Shown: positions 15,562 through 24,104 of the stretch, piece by piece
Layout of the letters: each line of letters opens with the position of its first letter
Numbering within the stretch: the first letter of the stretch is position 1
NCBI RefSeq assembly: GCF_020172665.1
Contig: NZ_CP083985.1
Span: 4,340,400 to 4,367,182, forward strand
Source: [Mycobacterium] zoologicum
GTDB lineage: Bacteria; Actinomycetota; Actinomycetes; Mycobacteriales; Mycobacteriaceae
DNA: 26,783 bases
Direction of reading: 5' to 3'
Position numbers and translations under genes: made by a program
Notes under the pieces: generated by a model
Told to the model about the DNA's origin: nothing
Seen by the model: the letters and a program-made list of their open reading frames with translations, nothing else
Databases searched by the model: none

Positions 15562-17049
15562 GTGCCGAACTCATTCGATAGTGACGGCCGGGGTCCATCC
15601 AACCGACGCCTGTTCGTTGCGGGAGTGTGCTTCGTTGCCATCAGCGCGGGCGTCATTGCGTTGTGCCTGATGAAATCCCAGGGAAGACTGGACAAGCTCG
15701 TGCGGGTCAGCGCGGAGCTGATCAACGTTGGGGACGGTCTGCCGGCCAAATCTGATGTGAAGTTCCGGGGCCTACTCGTTGGTGACGTCTCCCGGGTGGA
15801 ACTGGCGGCACACGGCCGGCCCAATATCGTCCGTATCAACCTCAAACCGCACTACGCCGCAAGGATTCCCAGCACCGTCACCGCACGGGTTGTCCCGTCG
15901 AATGTGTTCGCCGTCTCTTCGGTTCAGCTGGTCTCCAATGGCCCCAGCCACTCGGCGCTGCACTCCGGTTCGGTGATCCGCGAGGACACCAGCTTGCCGA
16001 CAGTGCTGTTTCAGTCGTTGCTGACAAAGGCCCGCCAGCTCCTGCTCTCGGCCAGTCGCGACCCCGCCGACCCCACCGTTGGCGTGCTGGCAGCACTGAG
16101 TGATGCCACCAAAGGCCGCGGGGATGCGCTACGTACCTCAGGTGGCGACCTGAACAGAATAGTCGCCGAGTTGGGTTCGGTAATGGGACAACCCGACGAG
16201 CCCACTACCCTGTCCACACTGGCCACCGCCGCAATGGCGTTGAGGCAGGCCGAGCCAGAGCTCAGCGACGCGCTGGACGAGGCGGTCGCGCCGATGCGCG
16301 CCCTGGCCGAGACTCGATCGCAGGTAACCCGGTTCATCTCGGCGGGCCTGTACACCACCGGGGTGCTCGCCGACGCATTCGACAACCAAGGCGATCGGCT
16401 GATCGCCATCACCACCCAATTGACACCGGTGATAGGAGTGTTAGCCGACAACGCAGATAAGTTCACGCCCATCGCAACCCGGCTCGACCGGATGTCGCAA
16501 CGCGTCGAAGACAATTACAACCACGAGCGGCACAACTACGTCATCAAGGTGGTGGTAGGCCTGGCGCCGTACCGCCAGTACGTCCGTGCTGACTGCCCAC
16601 GATACGGCGAACTTGAGGGCCCGAGTTGCCGAACCGCGCCGGAAGTGCCCACCGCGCCGGATCTGTTCCCCGCACTGGAGTCCGTGGGTATCCCGCCGCC
16701 CCCAAGAGCGACCGAGAACCGGCCGAATGTCGCTCCGCCACGCGACTCAACGCGGCACGCCGGCGAGGTTCCCGGTGGAATCGATGCACCGACCCCGCCG
16801 GCGGCCGGACCGAGTCCCGGTGCGGAATCTCCACCACCCATTCCGCGGGAACCGCGGGCTACTTCCCCGGGCGCGGTCCAACCCCAATCAGGGCGGTACG
16901 GCGGCAACGTCGGCCCGGTGGGCAGCGCTACCGAGCGCGCCCAATTGAGCTTCGTCGTCGGCCACCAGTCCAGCTCGGCGGACCAACTGCTTCTGGGACC
17001 CGTGCTGCGGGGCAGCGCGGTGCACATCGAACCGGACAGCGGGGGGTAA
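15562..17049 (+). CDS. mceA: MceA-type Mce-family protein
   Basis: Cell-envelope lipid-transfer protein of 495 residues. One N-terminal membrane anchor (about residues 17-37) is followed by the MCE domain (about 40-125: AELINVGDGLPAKSDVKFRGLLVGDVSRVEL...), then a long helical region and a C-terminal tail rich in Pro and Gly from about residue 365. In solved Mce complexes such proteins assemble into a hexamer with a central hydrophobic tunnel; MceA-F each supply one chain. The GTG at 15562 is chosen for GGAGGG 5 nt upstream, although the frame opens earlier at 15529. The low-complexity tail (PPPP, TPPAAGPSPGAESPPP) is longer than in many MceA proteins and may pass through the peptidoglycan or arabinogalactan. 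Confidence 0.93.
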   Translation: MPNSFDSDGRGPSNRRLFVAGVCFVAISAGVIALCLMKSQGRLDKLVRVSAELINVGDGLPAKSDVKFRGLLVGDVSRVELAAHGRPNIVRINLKPHYAARIPSTVTARVVPSNVFAVSSVQLVSNGPSHSALHSGSVIREDTSLPTVLFQSLLTKARQLLLSASRDPADPTVGVLAALSDATKGRGDALRTSGGDLNRIVAELGSVMGQPDEPTTLSTLATAAMALRQAEPELSDALDEAVAPMRALAETRSQVTRFISAGLYTTGVLADAFDNQGDRLIAITTQLTPVIGVLADNADKFTPIATRLDRMSQRVEDNYNHERHNYVIKVVVGLAPYRQYVRADCPRYGELEGPSCRTAPEVPTAPDLFPALESVGIPPPPRATENRPNVAPPRDSTRHAGEVPGGIDAPTPPAAGPSPGAESPPPIPREPRATSPGAVQPQSGRYGGNVGPVGSATERAQLSFVVGHQSSSADQLLLGPVLRGSAVHIEPDSGG

Positions 17050-17053
17050 TCGG

Positions 17054-18097
17054 TTGAGCATTCGGCGAGCATCCATCGGTCTAGCCCTGTTCCTGGCGTT
17101 GTGCCTGTCGGTCACCTGGCTGGTATCGATCACCCTTCTGCGCCGAGTGAGCGGCCCGGTGAACACGTATTCGGCGCTGTTCACCGACGTCTCGGGGCTG
17201 CACGCCGGCGACGATGTTCGCGTTGCCGGGGTACGGGTCGGCCGGGTGGAAGAAGTCACTTTGCAGGACGACGCCCTGGCAAAGGTGACGTTCCGCCTCC
17301 AGCGCGATCAGACCCTCTACACCGACACCGTGGCATCAGTGACCTATCAGAACATCGTGGGACAGCGCTACCTCGGCCTGTCCCCCGGTCGCGGCCAGGA
17401 GAAGCTGCTCCTGGACAACGGCGGTCAGATACCGGTCGAGCACACCGAGCCGTCATTCGACATCAGCCGTCTGCTGCGCGGCTTCGAACCCCTCTTTGCC
17501 CTCTTGGATCCGCAGCAGGTCGACAACTTGACCAATGGGATAATCCAGGCGCTCCAAGGCGATAGCCGATCGGTGCTGACCCTCGTCACCCAGACGTCGG
17601 AGTTGGCGGAGTTGTTTGCCGGCCCCGATCAGCTCCTCGGAGAGGTGATCGCCAATCTGAACGAAACCGTCGGCATCCTGGCCGATCAGAACACGAACCT
17701 GCGAACAGTGATCACGCAGACCCGCGAGCTGATGGTGGCGTTCGGGAATCGCCGGGCCGACCTGGTTACATCCGTCGGCTCCATGACCGCCACGGTGGGC
17801 CGGCTGTCGACCATCGCGGCAAGCACACAGCCTGAGCTCAGTGAGCTGTTCAACCGAAATCCCGGGTTCACGTCCCATCTGAGCACCGACGCTCGCGAAC
17901 GCGTCGCCTACCTGGGCGCCAACTTGCCGGCCGTCCTGAAGGGGGTCGCCCGCTCGATGCAAGCCGGGGCCTACGCGGACGTCTACCCGTGCGATGTCAA
18001 CATCACGATCTTCGATTTCCTCAGCCGCCTGGTCCCCGACATCGTCCGAGCCGCGACGCCGGGAAACACCATCAAGAACTCGCCGATATGCAGATAG
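17054..18097 (+). CDS. mceB: MceB-type Mce-family protein
   Basis: Mce subunit of 347 residues: N-terminal signal-anchor (about 8-28: GLALFLALCLSVTWLVSITLL), MCE domain (about 37-115, with YSALFTDVSGLHAGDDVRVAGVRVGRVEEV and NIVGQRYLGLSPG), and a helical stalk to the end. TTG is used as start, 4 bp after the mceA stop and with a G-rich site overlapping the end of mceA. The C-terminus (YPCDVNITIFDFLSRLVPD...NSPICR) has the paired cysteines usual in MceB. It has no Pro-rich tail, unlike MceA and MceF here. Confidence 0.93.
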   Translation: MSIRRASIGLALFLALCLSVTWLVSITLLRRVSGPVNTYSALFTDVSGLHAGDDVRVAGVRVGRVEEVTLQDDALAKVTFRLQRDQTLYTDTVASVTYQNIVGQRYLGLSPGRGQEKLLLDNGGQIPVEHTEPSFDISRLLRGFEPLFALLDPQQVDNLTNGIIQALQGDSRSVLTLVTQTSELAELFAGPDQLLGEVIANLNETVGILADQNTNLRTVITQTRELMVAFGNRRADLVTSVGSMTATVGRLSTIAASTQPELSELFNRNPGFTSHLSTDARERVAYLGANLPAVLKGVARSMQAGAYADVYPCDVNITIFDFLSRLVPDIVRAATPGNTIKNSPICR

Positions 18098-18107
18098 GTC
18101 GCACACC

Positions 18108-19151
18108 ATGATCAAGCGCGCGTTGACCCGGGTGAAGCTCAGGCGGGCCTTGGAGGACTACAACCCGGTGGGACTCGGCCTGGTCGCACTGGTCATCATC
18201 GCGGTGATTACCTGCGGGATCGGACTGGTCGGTGCCATCGACGCGGGCAGAGCCACGTATCGAGCCGAATTCTCCCAGGCCGGGTCCGTTCGCAAGAACG
18301 ATCAAGTCACGGTCGCGGGTATCCCGGTAGGCAACGTCGCGTCCCTGAAGCTGGCGGGCGACCGGGTCGAGATCCGGTTGTCGATCGACAAGCGCCTCAG
18401 GTTGGGCGGCGACACCACAGCCGCGATCAAGCTGACGACACTCCTGGGCAATCGCTACATCGAGGTGACCCCCGGGCGGGCCGGTGAACTCCAGAACCGC
18501 ACCATCCCGCTAGAGAACACGACGGCACCCTACGACCTGCAAGCCGCCCTGGCCGACGCCACCACCACCTTCGACGAGATCGATGCCGATCAAATCGGCG
18601 ATTCCATGACCACGCTGTCTCGCAGCCTCGACGGGCTGCCTGAGGCGCTCCCGGACGCGCTGCAGAACCTGCGCTCGCTATCCCAGGTCATCGCGGACCG
18701 GCGAGAGCAGATCGGAACGCTGCTATCCAGCACCGACAAACTCACCGCGACGATCACAGATCAGCAGGCAAACCTGGGCCTGCTGGTGTTGCGGGGTCGC
18801 GACCTGCTCAAGGAGATCACTGCGCGCCGCGCCAGTGTCGAGCGACTGTTCGCCAGCACCACCGCAATGGCGGCGACGTTGTCTCGAATCCTCGCCGACG
18901 AACCCGCCCTGACCGACATGCTGGCCAGTGTCCGAGAGTTTTCGCAGATGATCGCCGAGCACGACGCGCTGTTCCGAAACACCCTGCAGATCTTGCCGGT
19001 CGCAATCCGCAACACCGCCAACGCCTCCGGCAGCGGCACCGGAATCGACGGGACAATCTCCGCGGGTCCGCTCATCGATTCCTGGATGTGCGCCATCAGC
19101 GGGCGCGCGAAGCAGTTCGGCTTGGTCGAGTACTTCGAGGATTGCGCATGA
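18108..19151 (+). CDS. mceC: MceC-type Mce-family protein
   Basis: Mce subunit of 347 residues. A membrane segment (about 22-45: GLGLVALVIIAVITCGIGLVG) precedes the MCE domain (about 50-125: YRAEFSQAGSVRKNDQVTVAGIPVGNVASLKL, LLGNRYIEVTPG) and a long alpha-helical region with regular heptad-like content. The ATG at 18108 is used, with the anchor at the expected distance; the frame stays open upstream within mceB but without domain content. It ends YFEDCA, and its stop overlaps the mceD start by 4 bp (ATGA), so the two are translationally coupled. The usual long Pro-rich extension of many MceC proteins is absent. Confidence 0.93.
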   Translation: MIKRALTRVKLRRALEDYNPVGLGLVALVIIAVITCGIGLVGAIDAGRATYRAEFSQAGSVRKNDQVTVAGIPVGNVASLKLAGDRVEIRLSIDKRLRLGGDTTAAIKLTTLLGNRYIEVTPGRAGELQNRTIPLENTTAPYDLQAALADATTTFDEIDADQIGDSMTTLSRSLDGLPEALPDALQNLRSLSQVIADRREQIGTLLSSTDKLTATITDQQANLGLLVLRGRDLLKEITARRASVERLFASTTAMAATLSRILADEPALTDMLASVREFSQMIAEHDALFRNTLQILPVAIRNTANASGSGTGIDGTISAGPLIDSWMCAISGRAKQFGLVEYFEDCA

Positions 19152-20251
19152 ACAAGAAAACGTTCATAGCTCGGGCGGTGATCCTCACCGCTGCGCTGGC
19201 CGCCGCGGTTCTCTTGATCGTTCCCCAGGTCGGCGCGAAATCAATGACGGTCACCGCCCATTTCGAGGACGCCATCGGCTTGTACGAGGGCAACACCGTC
19301 GCCGTCCTGGGGATGCCGGTCGGGCACGTGGCTCGCATCACGAGCGAGGGCGATTCCGTCCGGGTCAGCCTGGTTCTCGACCAGGACGTCGACATTCCCG
19401 CCGACGTTCACGCGGTCACCGTTTCGACCTCCATCCTCACAGACCGGCACGTGGAATTGACACCGGCCTACCGGGGCGGGCCCAAGCTGCGCGACGGCGA
19501 CATCATCAGTCTCGGACGCACCCGCACACCGGTTGAATTCGACCGGACACTGGCCATGATCGACCGCCTGACGGTGGCGCTCCGCGGAGACGGGCAGGGC
19601 GCAGGACCGCTGAGCAGTCTGGTGAGCCTGGGCGCGCGGATCGCCACGACCAACGGCGACGACATGAAGAACAGCCTGGACCAGCTGTCATCTGCCCTGC
19701 GCCTGGGCGCCGACCACGGCGCCCACACCAGGGACAGTGTCGAGAAGATCGTCGCCAGTCTGGATGTGCTCACCCAATCGACGGCAGACAACGAACGGGC
19801 GCTACGCGACTTCGGGTCGAACATCCGGGCGCTCAGCGCCATCCTCGCCGAGGAGAATCTCGGAGCAGGAACCACGGGCGCCAAGATCAACCAGATCCTC
19901 GCACGGGCGGCCTCGGTCCTGGAGACGAATCGCGAGGGTCTGCAGCGCACCGCAACGGATGCACGTGTGATCACCCAAGCCCTCGTCGACTACCGCCGCG
20001 AACTCGCGGAGTTCTTCGACGTCGCACCGCTGGCGATCGACAACGTGTGGAACGCGATCGACGTCACCAATGGTTCTGTCCGGCTTCACGCGCTGGCAGA
20101 CAAGATCCTCTTCGACGGTCAGTTGGGCAAGGAAGTCTGCAACCTGCTGGGCCTCAAACAACTCGGATGTGGCACCGGCACGCTTCGAGACTACGGACCG
20201 GATTTCGGAGTGATGGGGATGCTCGAACTCATGGCGGGAACCACAGGATGA
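19148..20251 (+). CDS. mceD: MceD-type Mce-family protein
   Basis: Mce subunit of 367 residues with an N-terminal signal-anchor (about 7-28: IARAVILTAALAAAVLLIVPQVG), an MCE domain (about 32-105: MTVTAHFEDAIGLYEGNTVAVLGMPVGHVARI, TDRHVELTP) and a helical C-terminal half. The family-typical C-terminal cysteine region is present (KEVCNLLGLKQLGCGTGTLRDYGPDFG). Coupled by 4-bp stop/start overlaps to mceC on one side and mceE on the other. Confidence 0.93.
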   Translation: MNKKTFIARAVILTAALAAAVLLIVPQVGAKSMTVTAHFEDAIGLYEGNTVAVLGMPVGHVARITSEGDSVRVSLVLDQDVDIPADVHAVTVSTSILTDRHVELTPAYRGGPKLRDGDIISLGRTRTPVEFDRTLAMIDRLTVALRGDGQGAGPLSSLVSLGARIATTNGDDMKNSLDQLSSALRLGADHGAHTRDSVEKIVASLDVLTQSTADNERALRDFGSNIRALSAILAEENLGAGTTGAKINQILARAASVLETNREGLQRTATDARVITQALVDYRRELAEFFDVAPLAIDNVWNAIDVTNGSVRLHALADKILFDGQLGKEVCNLLGLKQLGCGTGTLRDYGPDFGVMGMLELMAGTTG

Positions 20252-21369
20252 GGGCAGGGATCTGCCGCTTTGGGAAGCGGATACGAACGTCGGTCGCGAT
20301 CGGAATATGTACCGTCGCATCCAGTTGTGCCACCGGCCTGGAGAGCATCCCCCTGTCGTCACCCTCCGTCGATGGCGAGACGTACCGGCTGACTGCGGTA
20401 TTTGCGAACACGCTCAACCTTCCCGCGCACGCCAAGGTGAAGATCGGCGGTGCCGACGTCGGGGCAGTCGACACGATCGAAGCCAAGGACTTCACCGCGC
20501 GTGTCACGATGCGAATCCAGCGCGACGTCCCTGTGTACGCAGGGGCGACCGCTGAGCTGAGATCGGCCACACCGCTCGGCGATCTGTTCGTCGCAATCCA
20601 TCCCGGCCCGACGGTGCAAGGCCGGCGGTCTACTCCGCTGACCGACGGAGACGAGATTGCCCTGCCCGCCACTTCAGCCGGTGCCACGGTCGAAGAGTTG
20701 CTCAGCTCGGCGGCAATTCTCGTCAACGGCGGGGTCATCAGGAACATGACCCACATCCTCAACGGCGCCGGCTCGGCCGTCGGAGACGGTGGCTCCAAGA
20801 TCGCGGACCTGCTCGAGCGATCAAACGCGCTGATCTCCCGACTCAACGCGCGCTCCGATCAGATCAGGGATGCGCTCGACCACACGTCGAAGCTCGCCGC
20901 GGCTCTCTCAGCACGTCAGGAATCGATCAACAACGCTCTCTCAGCCGCCAGCCCGGCGATTGCCGTCGTGGCAGACAATCGCGACCAGATTCTCACGCTT
21001 GTCGACGAGGTTGCGAGAATCACCGGGCAGCTGTCGCGATTTCCCTCGATCCAAGGTACCGATACCCGCGGAATCATCGCCGACTTGAACGTCCTGAGCG
21101 GCGCGCTCAACGACGCGAGCATCAGTCCCGAGACTTCCCTGGTTTCGCTCAACCGAGTGCTGCCCAGGCTTCTCAAACTGACTTCGGGCACCAACCTCCA
21201 CGCCTCAGCCGACGTCGAACGCCTCGCCCTCGGCGCCCTGCCCGACAAGAACTATCTGGGTGATCCCATGACGCACGGGCCCGACGGCACCGACTGGCAC
21301 GCGATGATCGGCAGTTTGCGGTACCAGTGGAACATCCTGCTGGACAGAATCTACGGGCCCGACAGATGA
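20248..21369 (+). CDS. mceE: MceE-type Mce-family lipoprotein
   Basis: Mce subunit of 373 residues, in the position of the LprK-like lipoprotein of mce operons. A basic N-terminus and a hydrophobic segment end at VASSC (Cys27), the probable lipidation site; the -3 residue is Ala where Leu or Val is usual, so processing is likely but not certain. The MCE domain follows (about 44-120: YRLTAVFANTLNLPAHAKVKIGGADVGAVDTI, PLGDLFVAIHPG), then a helical region with LLERSNALISRLNARSDQIRDALD. ATGA overlaps link it to mceD and mceF. It should be anchored to the outer leaflet of the plasma membrane and contribute one chain to the transport tunnel. Confidence 0.92.
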   Translation: MRAGICRFGKRIRTSVAIGICTVASSCATGLESIPLSSPSVDGETYRLTAVFANTLNLPAHAKVKIGGADVGAVDTIEAKDFTARVTMRIQRDVPVYAGATAELRSATPLGDLFVAIHPGPTVQGRRSTPLTDGDEIALPATSAGATVEELLSSAAILVNGGVIRNMTHILNGAGSAVGDGGSKIADLLERSNALISRLNARSDQIRDALDHTSKLAAALSARQESINNALSAASPAIAVVADNRDQILTLVDEVARITGQLSRFPSIQGTDTRGIIADLNVLSGALNDASISPETSLVSLNRVLPRLLKLTSGTNLHASADVERLALGALPDKNYLGDPMTHGPDGTDWHAMIGSLRYQWNILLDRIYGPDR

Positions 21370-22640
21370 ATCCTTCGGTTCTGCCCGCACGGTGCGTGGC
21401 CGCGGTCATCGACGGGTTTCGAGCGGTCGCTGCGCGCTCAACCACCGTTGCGATTCTGGGCTTGATTGCGGCCCTTGTGATCTCGTTGGGTTACATTGTG
21501 GCCGGCACACTCGGTTACAACCCCGCACGCTCGGTGATCACGCTGCATGTGCGCCTGCCCGAGTCGGGTGGCCTCCTCGCGCGACAGGACGTGACGCTGC
21601 GCGGCGTCCACATCGGGACCATCGAATCCGTTCAGGTGGACAACGACGGCGTGGTCGCCGAGGTGTCGATCGACCCGCGCGTCCGGATTCCACGGGATGC
21701 GCCGTTCAAGGTGTCAGGACTCTCGCCCGCCGGTGAGCAGTATCTCGATATCCGACCCACCCACAAGCAGGGCCCTTTTCTACGCGACGGCGACACCATC
21801 GGCGCGGGACAGGCCAGCGTTCCCATCCAGTTCCACCGGCTGGTGATGGACGCTGAAGGCCTTCTCGCGCAGGTTGACCCGGAGACTCTTTCGGCGATGA
21901 GCAAGGAACTCGGCGTGACCAGGGCGGGTCCGGGAAAGTTGGCCGCCATCCTCGACGGCGGCGTCTTCCTCATCTCTACGATGGATTCTGTCCTGCCGGA
22001 AACGATCAGGGTGATTCGCAACAGCCGTACCGTGATGACGTTCGCCACCGACGCCGGTCCGGCACTTCAGCAAACGGCTACCGACATCCGCGCCGTGATG
22101 GCCGGCGCGACCAAGATGGAAGGTGGCTTCCGTCGCCTCGTCGGCGACGGAAGCCACGCGCTGAACGCACTCGATGCCGTCGTTGCCGACAATACCGACA
22201 CCATGGTTCAGCTACTGGTCAACCTCACCACCGTCGCACAGCTGTCCTACGTTCGAGTGCCCGCCCTGCGGGCGCTGTTCCCGCCTGAGGAGCAACGCGG
22301 ATCGGTGCTCGACGCGGTGGGATCCGTTTTCCGGGACAACGCGGTGTGGGAGTACGTAGACCCCTACCCGCGCTATTCCTGCGACTACGGCTTGCCACGA
22401 CAGGCGCCGTCACAGGCGGACTTCGCGGAACCCTATCTGTACACGTACTGCGCGAATCCAGACCCCTCGGTCCTGATCCGCGGGGCGCGCAACGCGCCCC
22501 GCCCGCCCGGGGATGACACCGCCAATCCGCCTGCCGGCTACGACCGCACCGCGAAAGCCGACCCGACTCCAACCGGCCCCTACACCATTCCGACGCCATA
22601 CGGCGGCCCACCGCCCGATCTGGCCCCGCCACCCAGCTAA
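21366..22640 (+). CDS. mceF: MceF-type Mce-family protein
   Basis: Last Mce subunit, 424 residues. Membrane anchor at about 28-52 (VAILGLIAALVISLGYIVAGTLGY), MCE domain about 58-135 (ITLHVRLPESGGLLARQDVTLRGVHIGTIESV, PAGEQYLDIRP), helical region, then a C-terminal part with conserved YPRYSCDYGLPR and YTYCANPDPSVLIRGARNAPRPPGDD and a Pro-rich end PPPDLAPPPS. The ATG overlaps the mceE stop by 4 bp. It ends with TAA, unlike the preceding genes, and a 17-bp gap with AGGAGG precedes the Mas gene. Confidence 0.93.
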   Translation: MNPSVLPARCVAAVIDGFRAVAARSTTVAILGLIAALVISLGYIVAGTLGYNPARSVITLHVRLPESGGLLARQDVTLRGVHIGTIESVQVDNDGVVAEVSIDPRVRIPRDAPFKVSGLSPAGEQYLDIRPTHKQGPFLRDGDTIGAGQASVPIQFHRLVMDAEGLLAQVDPETLSAMSKELGVTRAGPGKLAAILDGGVFLISTMDSVLPETIRVIRNSRTVMTFATDAGPALQQTATDIRAVMAGATKMEGGFRRLVGDGSHALNALDAVVADNTDTMVQLLVNLTTVAQLSYVRVPALRALFPPEEQRGSVLDAVGSVFRDNAVWEYVDPYPRYSCDYGLPRQAPSQADFAEPYLYTYCANPDPSVLIRGARNAPRPPGDDTANPPAGYDRTAKADPTPTGPYTIPTPYGGPPPDLAPPPS

Positions 22641-22657
22641 CAGCCAGGAGGTCTCCC

Positions 22658-23278
22658 GTGCCCATCCATGCGCCCGCGTCGGAGGTGTTCGACGAAGCCG
22701 CCGACGACCACACCCACCCCGAGCCGCCAGCAGATCCGGCAGCGAGTCGGGAGGATCCGTCCGGATCGCCCGTACCGGAGGACCCGGCCAAACCGCGGCA
22801 GCGTGTCCGGAGGATTCTCGTCGGGTCCGTGCTGGTGACTCTAGCGGCGGCGGTGGGTACGGCAGGAGTCCTGGGATGGCAACTCAAACGCGAGTACGAC
22901 ACCCAGGCCGCGGGTCGCGCCGCACTGGCCGTCGCCAACGACTACGCCGTGGCCTTGACGAGCATCGACAGCGCGAAGGTTGACGACAGCTACGCCAAGG
23001 TACTCGACGGCGCCACCGGTGGGTTCAAAGACACTTATAGTCAATCCGCGGCCCAACTCCGTCAGCTGTTGATCGACAACAAGGCCGTCAGTCACGGTGT
23101 TGTCATCGATTCCGCGATCAGATCCGCTACCCGCGACAAGGTCGAGGTCCTCGTCTTCGTCGACCAATCGATCACCAACGCCGTCAATCCGAATCCCCGA
23201 ATCGATCGCAACCGGGTGGCGATCACCATGGTGAAGATCGACAATCGCTGGCTGGCGAGCGATGTCGACATCAAATAG
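22658..23278 (+). CDS. Mce-associated membrane protein (Mas type)
   Basis: Protein of 206 residues in the place normally held by Mce-associated genes. A charged, Pro-rich N-terminal tail of about 48 residues lies before one membrane segment (about 52-74: RILVGSVLVTLAAAVGTAGVLGW). An extracytoplasmic domain follows with the SnoaL/NTF2-like alpha+beta pattern of Mas proteins (AVANDYAVALTSIDSAKVDDSYAKVLDGATGGF, ...RIDRNRVAITMVKIDNRWLASDVD). Such proteins stabilise or accompany Mce complexes, as shown for OmamA and the Rv0199 family. GTG start with AGGAGG 6 nt upstream. Its 3' end overlaps the next gene by 17 bp. Confidence 0.88.
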   Translation: MPIHAPASEVFDEAADDHTHPEPPADPAASREDPSGSPVPEDPAKPRQRVRRILVGSVLVTLAAAVGTAGVLGWQLKREYDTQAAGRAALAVANDYAVALTSIDSAKVDDSYAKVLDGATGGFKDTYSQSAAQLRQLLIDNKAVSHGVVIDSAIRSATRDKVEVLVFVDQSITNAVNPNPRIDRNRVAITMVKIDNRWLASDVDIK

Positions 23279-24077
23279 CGTTACCCGCCGAGGCACGGTG
23301 ACGGCGCTGCTCGGCACGGCCTGCATTGTCACCGCGACCCTGACTCTCTCCGGTCCCGCACGCGCCGACGACGACTGCAACGGACTGCTGGGCGGAGATT
23401 GGACCGTCGACGGCGGGCAGTGCACGGCGTTGGTCGTTTCGCAGCGCAATGCGGTGATGGAGCTGCGGGTGGCGCTCCCGCACGAGTTCGTCTCGGATCC
23501 CAGCACCCGGCCGCCGATACGCGACTATCTGCGTGACCGGGTGGAGAGTTGGCGCACCGCGGGCGACATGATGGTACGTGCCAGCGACGTCACGATCACA
23601 CACCAGACGTACTCCCACAATGCGATCAGGTCAGTGGTGTTCCACGAGAACCAGCAGACCGTCGGCAACACGGCCAACAACGCGTTTCAGAGCTTCGTGT
23701 TCGATCGCCGGACCGGTAGACAGCTGGCGCTGGCAGACCTGTTCAAACCGGGCGTGGACCCGCTGACCGCCCTGCCCGAGCTCGCACGGCCGTTCCTGGC
23801 CGATTCACTCGATCGGGCACAGCCGCCGCACCAAGCTGGCTCCTATCCGTTCACGCCGGACCGATTCGAGCCGCGTCCTACCGGTTCCGGGTTTTCCGGA
23901 GATTTCCGGGCGTTCGCGTTGACGCCCGGCGAACTCGTCATCTTCATGCCGGATCGTCCGATGACACGAGAAAACCCCCTGCCGGAGGACCAGCTGGTGT
24001 GGTCGATGGATGGCGGCACCGTCGAGGCCCATGTCCCGCTTGCCGCGCTCGCCTCGATTCTTCGTGCGGATCTGTAG
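23262..24077 (+). CDS. Secreted MPT64/RsiV-like (DUF3298-type) protein
   Basis: Exported protein of 271 residues. The N-terminus has an Arg-Arg pair (TRRGTVTALL), a hydrophobic core and a signal-peptidase-like end ARADDDC near residue 35, so cleavage is likely; a Tat route is possible but the twin-Arg context is weak. The mature part resembles MPT64 and the RsiV C-terminal domain: paired strands, then QSFVFDRRTGRQLALADLFKPG, FALTPGELVIFMPDRPM, and a C-terminal strand VEAHVPLAALASIL. MPT64 itself is a secreted immunogenic mycobacterial protein. It overlaps the Mas gene by 17 bp, so it looks like the last gene of the mce operon. ATG at 23262 is the first start giving a proper signal peptide. 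Confidence 0.8.
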   Translation: MSTSNSVTRRGTVTALLGTACIVTATLTLSGPARADDDCNGLLGGDWTVDGGQCTALVVSQRNAVMELRVALPHEFVSDPSTRPPIRDYLRDRVESWRTAGDMMVRASDVTITHQTYSHNAIRSVVFHENQQTVGNTANNAFQSFVFDRRTGRQLALADLFKPGVDPLTALPELARPFLADSLDRAQPPHQAGSYPFTPDRFEPRPTGSGFSGDFRAFALTPGELVIFMPDRPMTRENPLPEDQLVWSMDGGTVEAHVPLAALASILRADL

Positions 24078-24104
24078 CTGTAGCGTAGCTTCGACACGCG
24101 CCGC

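Noticed and set aside
13830..16600. Lower GC in the yrbE/mceA genes as a sign of recent transfer
   Set aside because: A few lines sampled by eye vary widely (about 57 to 75 percent GC across the mce genes), so no consistent shift could be supported without calculation.
24078..24104. Terminator between the mce operon and the convergent crotonase gene
   Set aside because: The 27-bp gap has no stem-loop followed by a T-run.
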